Below are positions 17,725-27,001 of a DNA stretch of 64,000 nt, piece after piece. The stretch lies in contig JARBUD010000020.1 of NCBI GenBank assembly GCA_029239875.1, positions 1 through 64,000 of the forward strand, in the 5' to 3' direction. This DNA is from Xanthobacteraceae bacterium. Lineage in GTDB: Bacteria > Pseudomonadota > Alphaproteobacteria > Rhizobiales > Xanthobacteraceae. The stretch's first letter is position 1. Every line of letters starts with the position of its first letter. Both the position numbers and the translations under genes were made by a program. The notes beneath the pieces are model-generated. The model searched no databases. It was not told the origin of the DNA and worked only from the letters and a program-made list of their open reading frames with translations.

Positions 17725-18267
17725 ATGAACGCTGCTTCGCTTCCTCTCGCGCGCGCCCTGTTCGGCGCCGTCCTCGCCTTCACCCTCGCCGGCTGTCCGG
17801 ATGAGGGCGAGCGGGAGACGCGCGAGCGGGTGGCGGCACCGGCGAACGACGCTATCGCCCGCAAGACCTGGCTGCAGCCGACCGACGGCACGGCGCCGGA
17901 CGTCTGGCTGGCGAGCCGCGCCGCGGGCGCCGACCTGCCGCCGAGCGATCCCGCCGTCGCGCCCTGGCACGCGCTGCTCGCGGATGCCGATGAGCGCTTC
18001 GGCGAGACCGACCGCATGATCGCCAACCGCGCCGTCCAGCTGGAGACGATGCTGGGCGAGATCGATGCCAAGGAAGGCGTGCGCGAGATCGTCACCGGCT
18101 TCGCCGGCCTGGCGCCGAAGGGATCGCGCAGCGGCTTCAGCGATCTGTGCCAGCATTACTTCAACCTGCGCAGCCAGGGTGCCTCGCGGGAGGCCGCCCT
18201 CGCCGCGCTGCGCGCCGAGCCGATCCGCGCTGTGGATACCGCGACGCCTGAGGGAACCACGCCATGA
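17725..18267 (+). CDS. Putative lipoprotein, first gene of the mxa regulatory operon
   Basis: The 180-residue product has a lipoprotein signal with lipobox LAGC (FTLAGCPDEGERET), so it is probably anchored in a membrane facing the periplasm. The rest is helical and polar, with no known catalytic motif; a late DLCQHYFNLRSQGAS has one further Cys. Its stop overlaps the sensor kinase start (ATGA). Its position equals mxaZ in the Paracoccus mxaZYX cluster; a small mxaH gene occurs in other methylotrophs, and I cannot decide between them. A role in signal input to the kinase is inference. Confidence 0.75.
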   Translation: MNAASLPLARALFGAVLAFTLAGCPDEGERETRERVAAPANDAIARKTWLQPTDGTAPDVWLASRAAGADLPPSDPAVAPWHALLADADERFGETDRMIANRAVQLETMLGEIDAKEGVREIVTGFAGLAPKGSRSGFSDLCQHYFNLRSQGASREAALAALRAEPIRAVDTATPEGTTP

Positions 18268-19691
18268 GCGCCTTCGTCCGCGAACCCGGCTTCAGCCTGT
18301 GGCGGCGGCGCTCGCTGCGCTGGCAGGTGATGGCGGCGGTGATCGCCGTCAATCTCTGCGCCGCGCTGGTGGCGCTCGCCGTGATCATCGCCAATGCGCG
18401 CCGCGCCACAGAGGTGGAGATCCTCTCCTCCCTCGCCGTCGCCGAGCGCTTCGTCGAGGAGACGGTCGAGCGGCTGGGCGCGCAGGGAGGCGGCTCGCTC
18501 GCCCAGTTGCCCCTGCACATCAACGGGATGAGGCATGTGCGCATCCGCATCGAGGACGCGAACGGCAAGGTGGTCGACATCGCCCCGGCCGGCGACGAGG
18601 GGGAGCACGGCCCGAGCGAGGTGCCCGGCTGGTTCACGGCCCTTGTCACGGTGGACCGGGCGGAGTGCGACATTCCGGTGGTCGAGAACGGCCAGACCAT
18701 CGGACGGATACGGGTGGCGGGCGAAGCCTCCGACGAGATCGCCGAGGTCTGGCAGGACACCTCCACCCTCGCGACGCTCGCGCTCGCGGTGAACATCGCC
18801 ATCCTCGCCGCCCTCTATGTGGTGCTCGGGCGGCTGCTGATGCCGCTGCGGACGCTCTCCGCCGGCATGTCCGAGCTGGAAGCCGGCCGCTTCGAGCATC
18901 GCCTGCCGGTGCCGGGCGTGCAGGAGCTGGCGGTGATCGCCGAGCGCTTCAACGCCCTGGGCGCCGCCCTGAAAGTGGCGCGCGACGACAATGGCCGGCT
19001 TAACGAGCGCCTCATCCGCGTGCAGGACGACGAGCGCCGGCAGATCGCCTCCGACCTGCATGACGAGCTCGGCCCCTGCGTCTTCGGGCTGCGCGCCAAT
19101 CTCGAATCGGTCGACCGGCTGTCGGCGCGGGCGGAGCCGAGCCTCGCCCAGCGCCTGGGCGAGCGCACGGCGACCATGGTCGAGATCCTCGACCGCATCC
19201 AGGGCCTCAACCGCCGGCTGCTGCGCAAGATCAGGCCGATGGCGCTCGGCCATGTGCCGCTGGCGGCGGTGATCGCCGATCTGGTGGCGGATTTCGAGAG
19301 CCATTCGCCGGGCCGGCACATCCGCCTCGCCGCCGACGGGCTGGCCGAGCGCTATGGCGACAGCATCGACATCACCGTCTATCGTTGCGTGCAGGAGGCG
19401 GTGACCAACGCGCTGCGCCATGGCGACGCCGAGAACATCACGATCGAGCTGGGGGCCGACTGCGGCACCGGCCGGCTGAGCCTCGTCATCGAGGACGACG
19501 GTGCCGGCATGCCGCCCGAAACGGTGCCGGGCTTCGGGCTCATCGGCATCGAGGAGCGCATCGGCGCCCTCGGCGGAAGCTGGCGCATCCGGTCCGCCAC
19601 GCCGCGCGGAACGCGCGTGGAGATATCCATCCCGGCGACCGCGGAAGCAGGCGGCCGCCCCATCGCGACGAAGGAGGCCGCCACGACATGA
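18264..19691 (+). CDS. mxaY: NarX-family sensor histidine kinase, MxaY-like
   Basis: The 475-residue membrane kinase has two transmembrane helices (about residues 19-38 and 173-192) flanking a periplasmic sensor loop. A HAMP segment (RLLMPLRTLSAGMSELEAG) follows, then a HisKA_3 dimerisation box with the phosphorylated His in IASDLHDELGPC, and an HATPase domain (EAVTNALRHGDAENI, DDGAGMPP, GFGLIGIEERIGALGG). It is coupled by four-base overlaps to the lipoprotein before it and the response regulator after it. The divergent position relative to mxaF matches mxaY of Paracoccus, which controls methanol dehydrogenase expression. The signal it senses is unknown. Confidence 0.85.
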   Translation: MSAFVREPGFSLWRRRSLRWQVMAAVIAVNLCAALVALAVIIANARRATEVEILSSLAVAERFVEETVERLGAQGGGSLAQLPLHINGMRHVRIRIEDANGKVVDIAPAGDEGEHGPSEVPGWFTALVTVDRAECDIPVVENGQTIGRIRVAGEASDEIAEVWQDTSTLATLALAVNIAILAALYVVLGRLLMPLRTLSAGMSELEAGRFEHRLPVPGVQELAVIAERFNALGAALKVARDDNGRLNERLIRVQDDERRQIASDLHDELGPCVFGLRANLESVDRLSARAEPSLAQRLGERTATMVEILDRIQGLNRRLLRKIRPMALGHVPLAAVIADLVADFESHSPGRHIRLAADGLAERYGDSIDITVYRCVQEAVTNALRHGDAENITIELGADCGTGRLSLVIEDDGAGMPPETVPGFGLIGIEERIGALGGSWRIRSATPRGTRVEISIPATAEAGGRPIATKEAATT

Positions 19692-20359
19692 CGAGCGTGC
19701 TGGTGATCGACGATCATCCCATCGTGCTGCAGGGCTGCCGGCGCCTGCTGGAGGATGCGGGGGTCGACAAGGTGCTGGAGGCGAGCACGCTGCTCAGCGG
19801 CTACCGCCTGTTCCGCCGCGAGAAGCCCGACGTGGTCATCGTCGACCTCGCGCTGAACGGCAACGGCCTGAGCGGCCTCATGCTGGTGCAGCGGCTGCGG
19901 GCGCAGAACGCACACACGCCGATCCTCGTCTTCTCCATGCATGGCGACCCGGTGATCGCCAGCCGCGCGCTGGAAGCGGGCGCCAACGGCTATGTGCTGA
20001 AGGACACCTCCTCCGGGGCGCTGCTGGAGGCATTCGAGCGGGTCCGGCGCGGCCAGCCCTATATGAGCCACGACCTCGCCATGCAGGTCGCCCTGCTCGG
20101 CAAGCGCAAGGCGACGCCACTGGCGGACATCACCCCGCGCGAACTGCAGACGCTGTCGCTCCTAGCGGAGGGCAAGGACTACACCAACATCGCCGCCGAG
20201 CTCGGCGTCAGCTACAAGACCGTCGCCAACACCTGCTCGGCGCTGAAGTCCAAGCTCGGCGCCAACAGCCTGCCGGAGCTAGTGCGCCGCTCGATCCAGT
20301 ACCTGTCGACCTCGCCGGTGGGTACGATCGGACGCGGCCCCGGCGGCCGGTTGTCCTAG
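19688..20359 (+). CDS. mxaX: LuxR/NarL-family response regulator, MxaX/MxaB-like
   Basis: The 223-residue regulator has a receiver domain (VLVIDDHPIVLQG acidic pair, phosphoacceptor Asp in VVIVDLALNG, Lys in YVLKDTSSG). The C-terminal LuxR helix-turn-helix reads ITPRELQTLSLLAEGKDY then NIAAELGVSYKTVANTCSAL. ATG 19688 overlaps the kinase stop by four bases. It is the expected partner of the kinase and probable activator of mxaF; the AAGACA dyad is a candidate target. Some methylotroph literature calls the equivalent gene mxaB. Confidence 0.85.
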   Translation: MTSVLVIDDHPIVLQGCRRLLEDAGVDKVLEASTLLSGYRLFRREKPDVVIVDLALNGNGLSGLMLVQRLRAQNAHTPILVFSMHGDPVIASRALEAGANGYVLKDTSSGALLEAFERVRRGQPYMSHDLAMQVALLGKRKATPLADITPRELQTLSLLAEGKDYTNIAAELGVSYKTVANTCSALKSKLGANSLPELVRRSIQYLSTSPVGTIGRGPGGRLS

Positions 20360-20590
20360 CGCCGGGACGCCTTCTATCGCGAGGCGCGGCGTTCACGCAG
20401 GGCGCAACTGAGGGCGAGGCTTCCCGCCATGGCCATGTAGGCGACCGCGATTGAGCGCGGCTCGCATCCCTGCGCGTTCCGGGCCTGCCGATCATTTTCC
20501 TGTCCGTTGCAAGATTGCCCGATGGCGGCGGAACGCCCGCGGGGCGGCACCGTTGTTGTGGCGTGCTTCCTCTCAAAGGTATCCTCTTCC

Positions 20591-22654
20591 ATGCGCAAGG
20601 TGCTGCCCGGTTCGGCCTTCCCTCTCGGTGTCACGGTCGATGGGAAGGGGACGAACTTCGCGCTGTTCTCCGACAACGCCTCGGGCGTCACGCTCTGCCT
20701 GTTCGACCGCTACGGCGAGACCGAGCTCGAGCGCATCGATCTCGATGAATGCACCAACGGCGTCTGGCACTGCTACCTGCCGGGAGTCGGGCGCGGCCAG
20801 GTGTATGGCTGGCGCGTCCATGGCCCGTGGGCGCCGGAAGCGGGCCATCGCTTCAACTCCAACAAGCTGCTGCTCGATCCCTATGCCCGCATGCTGGTGG
20901 GCGACGTCAAATGGGACGACGCGCTCTACGGCTACACCATCGGCGCGGGCGACAACGCCGATCTGAAGATGGACGAGCGCGACAGCGCGCCCTTCATGCC
21001 GAAGGCGCGCGTCGTCGCCGGCACGCCGCTCACCGCTACCGACCACCCGCGCATTCCCTGGCCGAAGACCGTGATCTACGAAGGCCATGTGCGCGGGCTC
21101 ACCATGCGCCACCCGCTCGTCCCGGAGAAGATTCGCGGCACCTTCACCGCGCTCGGCCAGCCGGAATTCGTCGACTATCTCGTCAAGCTCGGCATCACCG
21201 CGCTGGAGCTGCTGCCGGTCCACGCCTTCGCGCAGGATCGCCACCTCGTCGACCGCGGCCTTTCCAACTACTGGGGCTACAATACACTCGGCTTCTTCGC
21301 GCCGGAGCCGCGTTATCTCGGCGAGGACGGGCTGGACGCCATCGGCGAGGCGGTCGACCACCTGCACCAAGCCGGCATCGAGATCATTCTCGACGTGGTC
21401 TACAACCACACCTGCGAGGGCAACCATCTCGGCCCAACACTAACCTTCAAGGGCATCGACAACGCGTCCTATTACCGGCTGCTGCCCGGCAACGGGCGCT
21501 ACTATGACGACATGACCGGCTGCGGCAACGCGCTGAACACCGACCATCCGCGCGTGCTGCAGATGGTGCTGGACTCACTTCGCATGTGGGCGTCGGTCTA
21601 CGGCATAGACGGCTTCCGCTTCGACCTCGCGACCACGCTCGGGCGCCGCCCAACGGGATTCGATCCCGGCCACGCCTTCTTCAACGCCATCCTCCAGGAC
21701 CCCACCCTCGGGGGCCTCAAGCTGATCGCCGAGCCGTGGGACGTCGGCCCCGGTGGCTATCAGCTCGGCGCCTTCCCGCCCGGCTTCTCGGAATGGAACG
21801 GCGACTACCGCGACAAGGTGCGCGAGTTCTGGTGCGGCTCGGAAGGCCTGCTCGGCAGCTTCGCCACCCGCTTCGCCGCCTCGCAGGACATCTTCTCGGA
21901 AGGGCGCCGCCGGCCATGGTCGAGCGTGAACTTCATCACCGCTCATGACGGCTTCACCCTGCACGACCTCGTCACCTACAACGACAAGCACAACGAGGCG
22001 AATGGCGAAGACAATCGCGATGGCCATGACGACAACAAGAGCTGGAACTGTGGCGTCGAGGGCGAGACCGACGATGCAGGCATCAACGCGCTGCGCCGCC
22101 GGCAGAAGCGGAACCTGATCGCCACGCTGTTCCTCTCCCAGGGCGTGCCCATGCTGCTCGCCGGCGACGAGCGCTCCAACTCGCAGGGCGGCAACAACAA
22201 CGCCTATTGCCAGGACAACGAGATCGGCTGGGTCGACTGGTCGAACGAGGACAGCGAGTTGCCGGCCTTCGTCGCCCGGCTGGCCGAGCTGCGCAAGCGG
22301 CACTCCTCACTCTCGCGGCCGGAATTCCTCACCGGCTCGCGCAATGAGAGAGGGCTGCCGGACGTCGCCTGGTTCAACACCGGGGGCGAGCGCATGCGCG
22401 AGGAGGACTGGGCCAACCCGCACTCCAAATGCCTCACCGTGCGCCTCGCGCCCGTGCTGCCGGACGAACCCTCGCTGCTCATCATGCTGAACGCCTCACA
22501 TGTCGATGTCCGCTTCATCGCCCCTCCGGTGCAGTCCGGGCGCTGGGTGGCGATCCTCGCCACCGACGACAAGCTGGAAGGCGCCAAGCTGGGCGCCCGC
22601 GCCCGCCTCACCATGCCGGCGCGCACCCTCGTCGTCTGGGAATGGCGCGCATGA
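20591..22654 (+). CDS. glgX: Glycogen debranching enzyme GlgX
   Basis: The 687-residue isoamylase-type GH13 enzyme starts at ATG 20591 ([14 protein letters not shown]), with AAAGG at 20576-20580. An N-terminal CBM48 module is followed by the catalytic barrel with [10 protein letters not shown], the Asp nucleophile in [10 protein letters not shown], the Glu acid in LIAEPWDVG and AHDGFTLHD. It removes limit branches from glycogen, giving linear maltodextrins for TreY and TreZ. It overlaps treZ by four bases. The 231 bases upstream hold no gene that I can support. Confidence 0.93.
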   Translation: MRKVLPGSAFPLGVTVDGKGTNFALFSDNASGVTLCLFDRYGETELERIDLDECTNGVWHCYLPGVGRGQVYGWRVHGPWAPEAGHRFNSNKLLLDPYARMLVGDVKWDDALYGYTIGAGDNADLKMDERDSAPFMPKARVVAGTPLTATDHPRIPWPKTVIYEGHVRGLTMRHPLVPEKIRGTFTALGQPEFVDYLVKLGITALELLPVHAFAQDRHLVDRGLSNYWGYNTLGFFAPEPRYLGEDGLDAIGEAVDHLHQAGIEIILDVVYNHTCEGNHLGPTLTFKGIDNASYYRLLPGNGRYYDDMTGCGNALNTDHPRVLQMVLDSLRMWASVYGIDGFRFDLATTLGRRPTGFDPGHAFFNAILQDPTLGGLKLIAEPWDVGPGGYQLGAFPPGFSEWNGDYRDKVREFWCGSEGLLGSFATRFAASQDIFSEGRRRPWSSVNFITAHDGFTLHDLVTYNDKHNEANGEDNRDGHDDNKSWNCGVEGETDDAGINALRRRQKRNLIATLFLSQGVPMLLAGDERSNSQGGNNNAYCQDNEIGWVDWSNEDSELPAFVARLAELRKRHSSLSRPEFLTGSRNERGLPDVAWFNTGGERMREEDWANPHSKCLTVRLAPVLPDEPSLLIMLNASHVDVRFIAPPVQSGRWVAILATDDKLEGAKLGARARLTMPARTLVVWEWRA

Positions 22655-24426
22655 CGGCCCCTCCTCGCCGCTTCGGCCCCGAACCGCTCGCGCAGGGCGC
22701 GCGGTTCCGCCTGTTCGCGCCGGAGGCGGAGGCCGTCGAGCTGGAGATCGAGGGCACCGGCTGCCGCGCCATGCAGCCCGGCGGCGATGGTTTCTTTGCC
22801 GTCGAAATATCGGATGTCGCGCCCGGCGCGCTCTACCGCTTCCATGTCGGCGGACAGGCCGTGCCCGATCCTGCCTCGCGCATGCAGGCGGAGGACACGG
22901 ACGGCTGGAGCGTGCTGATGCCTCCCCCGGCGAACCTTCCGCGCCGCTGGGCGCGGCCCTGGCGCGAGGCGGTGATCGCCGAGGTGCATGTCGGCACCGC
23001 GACGCCGGAAGGCACCTTCCGCGCTCTGATCGACCGGCTCGACCATTATCGCGACGCCGGCTTCACCGTGATCGAGCTGATGCCGGTCGCTGATTTCCCC
23101 GGCCGGCGGAACTGGGGCTATGACGGCGTGCTGCTCTACGCCCCCGACCGCGCCTATGGCACGCCGGACGAGTTGCGCGCGCTGATCGACGCCGCCCATG
23201 AGCACGGCCTCGGGATGATGCTCGACGTCGTCTACAATCATTTCGGCCCGAGCGGGAATTTCCTGCCGCTCTATGCGAAGTCCTTCTTCCGGCGGGACAT
23301 AACAACCCCGTGGGGTCCGGCCATCGATCTCGAGAACGAGACGGTGCGCGCCTTCTTCACCGAGAACGCCGCCTATTGGCTGGCCGATTTCGGTTTCGAC
23401 GGCCTGCGCTTCGACGCCGTGCATGCGCTGGCGACGAAAGCCACGGAAACCTTCCTGCGCGAGATCGCGCAGGCCTGCCGGGCGGTGCGGCCCGACGCCT
23501 TCCTCGTGCTGGAGAACCACGACAACGTCGCCGGCTGGATGACGCGCGGCGAGCGCCTGTTCACCGCCCAGTGGAACGACGACTGGCACCATGCCTTCCA
23601 CGTGCTCGCGACCGGCGAGCGGGCCGGCTACTACGCGCCCTATGCCGACGACGCGGTCGCCGCCGCCGGACGGGCGCTGTCGGAAGGCTTCGTCTTCCAG
23701 GGCGAACCCTATCCGGGCACAGATGGCCATCCGCGCGGAACGCCGACGGACGAGCTGCCGCCCGACGCCTTCGTCAGCTTCGTGCAGAACCACGACCATA
23801 TCGGCAACCGGCCGCTCGGCGACCGGCTCGCCACCGCGCTGGCGTCGGAGCGGCTCGCCTTCCTGCGCTTCGTGCTGATGCTCTCGCCGGAGATCCCGCT
23901 GCTGTTCCAGGGCGAAGAGGCGCTGCTGCGCACGCCCTTCCCCTTCTTCTGCGACTTCGACGGCGAGCTCGCGGAAGCGGTGCGCACCGGCCGCCGCTCG
24001 GAATTCGCCGAGTTCTTCGACGCGCATGGCGAGGCGACCTTCCCCGATCCTCTAGCCGAGGCGACCTTCATTTCCGCTAAGCTGAAGCCGGAGGACTTCG
24101 CCACGCCGCAGGCGCGCACCGAGCTCGACGCCTTCCGCCGGCTCGCCGAACAGCGCAGCAAACTCGTCTGGCCGCTGACGGGAAGCCGCTATCTCGGCAG
24201 CGAGGTCGGCCGGACCGACGACGCGCTGCGCATCGCCTGGCGCTTTGCCGCCGGCACGCTGGTGATGGCGCTGAACGCCGGCACGCAGCCGGCGAGGCTG
24301 GACCCGCCGACCGGCATCGCCGGCATGCCCGTCGCAGCCAGCATCGGCGCGGTGACGCATGAGACGGACGGGCGGCTCGCGCTCGGCCCCTTTGCCGCCG
24401 CGGTGTGGAGCCTGGCGCCCGCATGA
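22651..24426 (+). CDS. treZ: Malto-oligosyltrehalose trehalohydrolase TreZ
   Basis: The 591-residue GH13 enzyme hydrolyses maltooligosyl-trehalose to free trehalose. Visible are the N-terminal CBM48-like domain (GARFRLFAPEAEAVELEI), NWGYDGVLLYAPDRAYG, VVYNHFGPSGN, the Asp nucleophile in GLRFDAVHAL, ENHDNVAGW, and QNHDHIGNRPLGDRL typical of TreZ. ATG 22651 overlaps the glgX stop (ATGA); ATG 22642 is an alternative. It overlaps treY likewise, so the three genes are translationally coupled. Confidence 0.93.
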   Translation: MTAPPRRFGPEPLAQGARFRLFAPEAEAVELEIEGTGCRAMQPGGDGFFAVEISDVAPGALYRFHVGGQAVPDPASRMQAEDTDGWSVLMPPPANLPRRWARPWREAVIAEVHVGTATPEGTFRALIDRLDHYRDAGFTVIELMPVADFPGRRNWGYDGVLLYAPDRAYGTPDELRALIDAAHEHGLGMMLDVVYNHFGPSGNFLPLYAKSFFRRDITTPWGPAIDLENETVRAFFTENAAYWLADFGFDGLRFDAVHALATKATETFLREIAQACRAVRPDAFLVLENHDNVAGWMTRGERLFTAQWNDDWHHAFHVLATGERAGYYAPYADDAVAAAGRALSEGFVFQGEPYPGTDGHPRGTPTDELPPDAFVSFVQNHDHIGNRPLGDRLATALASERLAFLRFVLMLSPEIPLLFQGEEALLRTPFPFFCDFDGELAEAVRTGRRSEFAEFFDAHGEATFPDPLAEATFISAKLKPEDFATPQARTELDAFRRLAEQRSKLVWPLTGSRYLGSEVGRTDDALRIAWRFAAGTLVMALNAGTQPARLDPPTGIAGMPVAASIGAVTHETDGRLALGPFAAAVWSLAPA

Positions 24427-26912
24427 ACCCCGAGCTTTGCGCCACCTACCGGCTGCAACTCCAGAGGGGCTTCACCTTTGCCGATGCCGAGGCACTGGTG
24501 CCCTATCTCGCCTCGCTCGGCATCAGCCATCTCTATGCCTCGCCGATCACCACAGCGGTGCCCGGCTCGACCCATGGCTACGACGTCGCCGACCCGACGC
24601 GGATCAACCCCGAGCTCGGCGGCGAGGAAGGCTTCGAGCGCCTCGCCACGCGTCTCGCCGAACACCGCATGGGCGTGCTGCTCGACATCGTGCCGAACCA
24701 CATGGCCGCCTCCAGCCACAACCCGTTCTGGATGGAGATGCTGGAGCGCGGGCCGGACTGCCCCGCCGCGAAACTGTTCGACGTGTTCTGGGAGAAGGGC
24801 AGGCTGCTGCTTCCCGTGCTCGGCGATCCGTTGCAGGCGACGCTGGAGGCGGGGCAGCTGTCGCTCCGCGCCGAGGCGAGCGGGCGCATCGTCCTCGCCT
24901 ATGCCGATCATGCCTTACCGCTCCGCCCGGAGAGCGTCGCCGAGTTGCGAGCGGCGGCCGGCCTGAGCGAGGCGCAGGCGCCGCTCAGCGCCGGGGATCG
25001 CGCGAAGCGCGATGCGGTTCTCGCCGCCGCCGACCTCGCCGCCATCCTCGACGCCCAGCACTGGCGCCTCGCTTGGTGGCGCACGGCGGCGCACGACCTC
25101 AACTACCGCCGCTTCTTCAACATCACCGATCTCGTCGGCGTGCGCGTCGAGGACCCGGAGGTGTTCGAGATCGTCCATCGCCTCCCGCTCGACCTCGTGC
25201 GGCGCGGCCTCGTCCACGGCCTGCGCATCGACCACATAGACGGCCTCGTCGATCCCGCCGGCTATTGCGCCCGGCTGCGCGCGCTCGTCGGTCCAGACGT
25301 GCCGCTCGTCGTCGAGAAGATTCTCGAACCCGGCGAGACGCTGCGCGACTGGCCGATCGACGGCACCACCGGCTATGAGCGGCTGAACGACATAAACGGC
25401 CTGCTCGTCGATGCCGACGGCTACCGCGCGCTGGAGGAGAACCTGCGCGCCCGCCACCTGCTCGTCGATACGCCGGCTAAGCGCCTCGCTGAAGCCAAGC
25501 GGCAGGTGCTCTCGACCAGCCTCGCCGCCGAGGTGGAGGCGCTGACCCGCCTCGCCCGCGACGGGCTCGACGCCGACATCGCCGCCGGCGATCTCACCGA
25601 GGCGGCGATCAGGCAGGCGGTGACGGCGCTCATCGTCCACTGCCCGGTCTACCGCTCCTATGCGACATGGGACGGCCATGCGCCGGAGGACGAGTCGATC
25701 TGGGACACGATCCGCGCCGCGATGGAGGTCGCCGAGGACCCGCTGACCAATGCCGCCGGCGCGGTGCTGCTGGAGCGGCTGAAGGCCCCGCGCATCGACA
25801 GCGACCGGCAGTTCCGCCTGCGCTTCCAGCAATTGAGCGGCCCGGCCATGGCCAAGGGTTTCGAGGACACGGAGCTCTACCGCACGCCGGTGCTGCTCTG
25901 CGTCAACGAGGTTGGCGGCAGCCTGGAGCATCCCTCGCGCGACCTCGACGAGATGCACGCGCTGAACGCCGCCCGCGCCGCCGCGCAGGCCCGCGACCTC
26001 ACCCCGGTCGCCACCCACGATACCAAGCGGGGGCCGGACACGCGGGCGCGGCTCGCGACGCTGAGCTTCCGGCCCGATAGCTGGCTAAATTTCCTGGACG
26101 AGACGCGCGAGGCCTGCGCCACGCTGACGCGGCAGGCGGCCGGGCTCATGCTGCCCGATCCGCTCGATCAGGTGATGATCCTGCAGACGCTCGTCTCCGC
26201 CTGGCCGATCTCTGAGGAGCGCATCGCCGCCTATCTCACCAAGGCGCTGCGCGAGGCCAAGCGGCACACGAACTGGGAGACGCCGGACGAGGCCTATGAG
26301 CAGGCGGCACAGGCGTTCGCAACGGCGGTTGTCGCGGCGCCGGAGGGCGAACCCGTCCGCGCAGCGATCGGCCGGCTGGTGGAAGCCCTCGCGCCGGCGG
26401 CGCGCATCGTCGGCCTCGCCCAGACCGTGCTCCAGCTCACGCTGCCCGGCACGCCGGACATCTATCAGGGCACCGAGTTCCGCGACTTCTCGCTGGTCGA
26501 TCCCGACAATCGCCGCCCGGTCGACTGGGACGCGCGGCGCGCCGCTCTGGAGGGAGCCGGCAATATCGCGCCGGAGGACCGGGAGAAATTCGACCTTATC
26601 CGCCGCCTGCTGGCGCTTCGCCGCACCCATCCGGCGCTGACCCGCGGCGGCTACACGCCGCTGCGCCTCGCCCCCTCGCCCTGGCGCTGGTTCGGCTTCG
26701 AGCGGCGGATGGGCGACGATGCAGTGCGCGTCGTCGTACCGACGCGGGTGCCGGGCAGCATCCCCCAGCTGTCCTTACCCGACGGCTGGGGCGAGGAGGA
26801 ATGGCGCGACCTCGCCGGCGCGCCGATCCCCTCGCCCGGTGGGCCGCTCCCGGAACAATGGCCCTTCCTCGTCGCCGTTACTGGTGATGTCTCGCCCGAT
26901 CTCTCCGCCTGA
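24423..26912 (+). CDS. treY: Malto-oligosyltrehalose synthase TreY
   Basis: The 829-residue GH13 enzyme isomerises the reducing end of maltodextrins to an alpha,alpha-1,1 linkage. It has the TreY start TYRLQLQRGFTFADAEALVP, then GSTHGYDVADPTRINPELGG, VPNHMAASSHNPFW, the Asp nucleophile in GLRIDHIDGLVDPAGY, a Glu in PLVVEKILEPGE, and ATHDTKRGPDTRARLATL. ATG 24423 overlaps the treZ stop by four bases, deciding against the in-frame start at 24405. With glgX and treZ it makes trehalose, an osmoprotectant and desiccation protectant. Confidence 0.94.
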   Translation: MNPELCATYRLQLQRGFTFADAEALVPYLASLGISHLYASPITTAVPGSTHGYDVADPTRINPELGGEEGFERLATRLAEHRMGVLLDIVPNHMAASSHNPFWMEMLERGPDCPAAKLFDVFWEKGRLLLPVLGDPLQATLEAGQLSLRAEASGRIVLAYADHALPLRPESVAELRAAAGLSEAQAPLSAGDRAKRDAVLAAADLAAILDAQHWRLAWWRTAAHDLNYRRFFNITDLVGVRVEDPEVFEIVHRLPLDLVRRGLVHGLRIDHIDGLVDPAGYCARLRALVGPDVPLVVEKILEPGETLRDWPIDGTTGYERLNDINGLLVDADGYRALEENLRARHLLVDTPAKRLAEAKRQVLSTSLAAEVEALTRLARDGLDADIAAGDLTEAAIRQAVTALIVHCPVYRSYATWDGHAPEDESIWDTIRAAMEVAEDPLTNAAGAVLLERLKAPRIDSDRQFRLRFQQLSGPAMAKGFEDTELYRTPVLLCVNEVGGSLEHPSRDLDEMHALNAARAAAQARDLTPVATHDTKRGPDTRARLATLSFRPDSWLNFLDETREACATLTRQAAGLMLPDPLDQVMILQTLVSAWPISEERIAAYLTKALREAKRHTNWETPDEAYEQAAQAFATAVVAAPEGEPVRAAIGRLVEALAPAARIVGLAQTVLQLTLPGTPDIYQGTEFRDFSLVDPDNRRPVDWDARRAALEGAGNIAPEDREKFDLIRRLLALRRTHPALTRGGYTPLRLAPSPWRWFGFERRMGDDAVRVVVPTRVPGSIPQLSLPDGWGEEEWRDLAGAPIPSPGGPLPEQWPFLVAVTGDVSPDLSA

Positions 26913-26923
26913 CCATTGCCGCC

Positions 26924-26939
26924 GGCGGCTCGGGCCGCC
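26924..26939 (+). terminator. Short hairpin after treY
   Basis: GGCGGC-TCGG-GCCGCC is a 6-pair stem with a tetraloop 12 bases after the treY stop, without a T run. It may end the trehalose operon or lie in the leader of the next one. Confidence 0.35.
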
Positions 26940-27001
26940 AAAGTCGGCACGGTGCTGCCGGTGGTGAACCTCTGAGCGGCTTTGCGAAGAGGAGAGAGAT
27001 C

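Noticed and set aside
18156-19421. A 421-codon minus-strand frame opposite the sensor kinase
   Set aside because: The plus strand has HAMP, HisKA_3 and HATPase motifs and four-base couplings on both sides.
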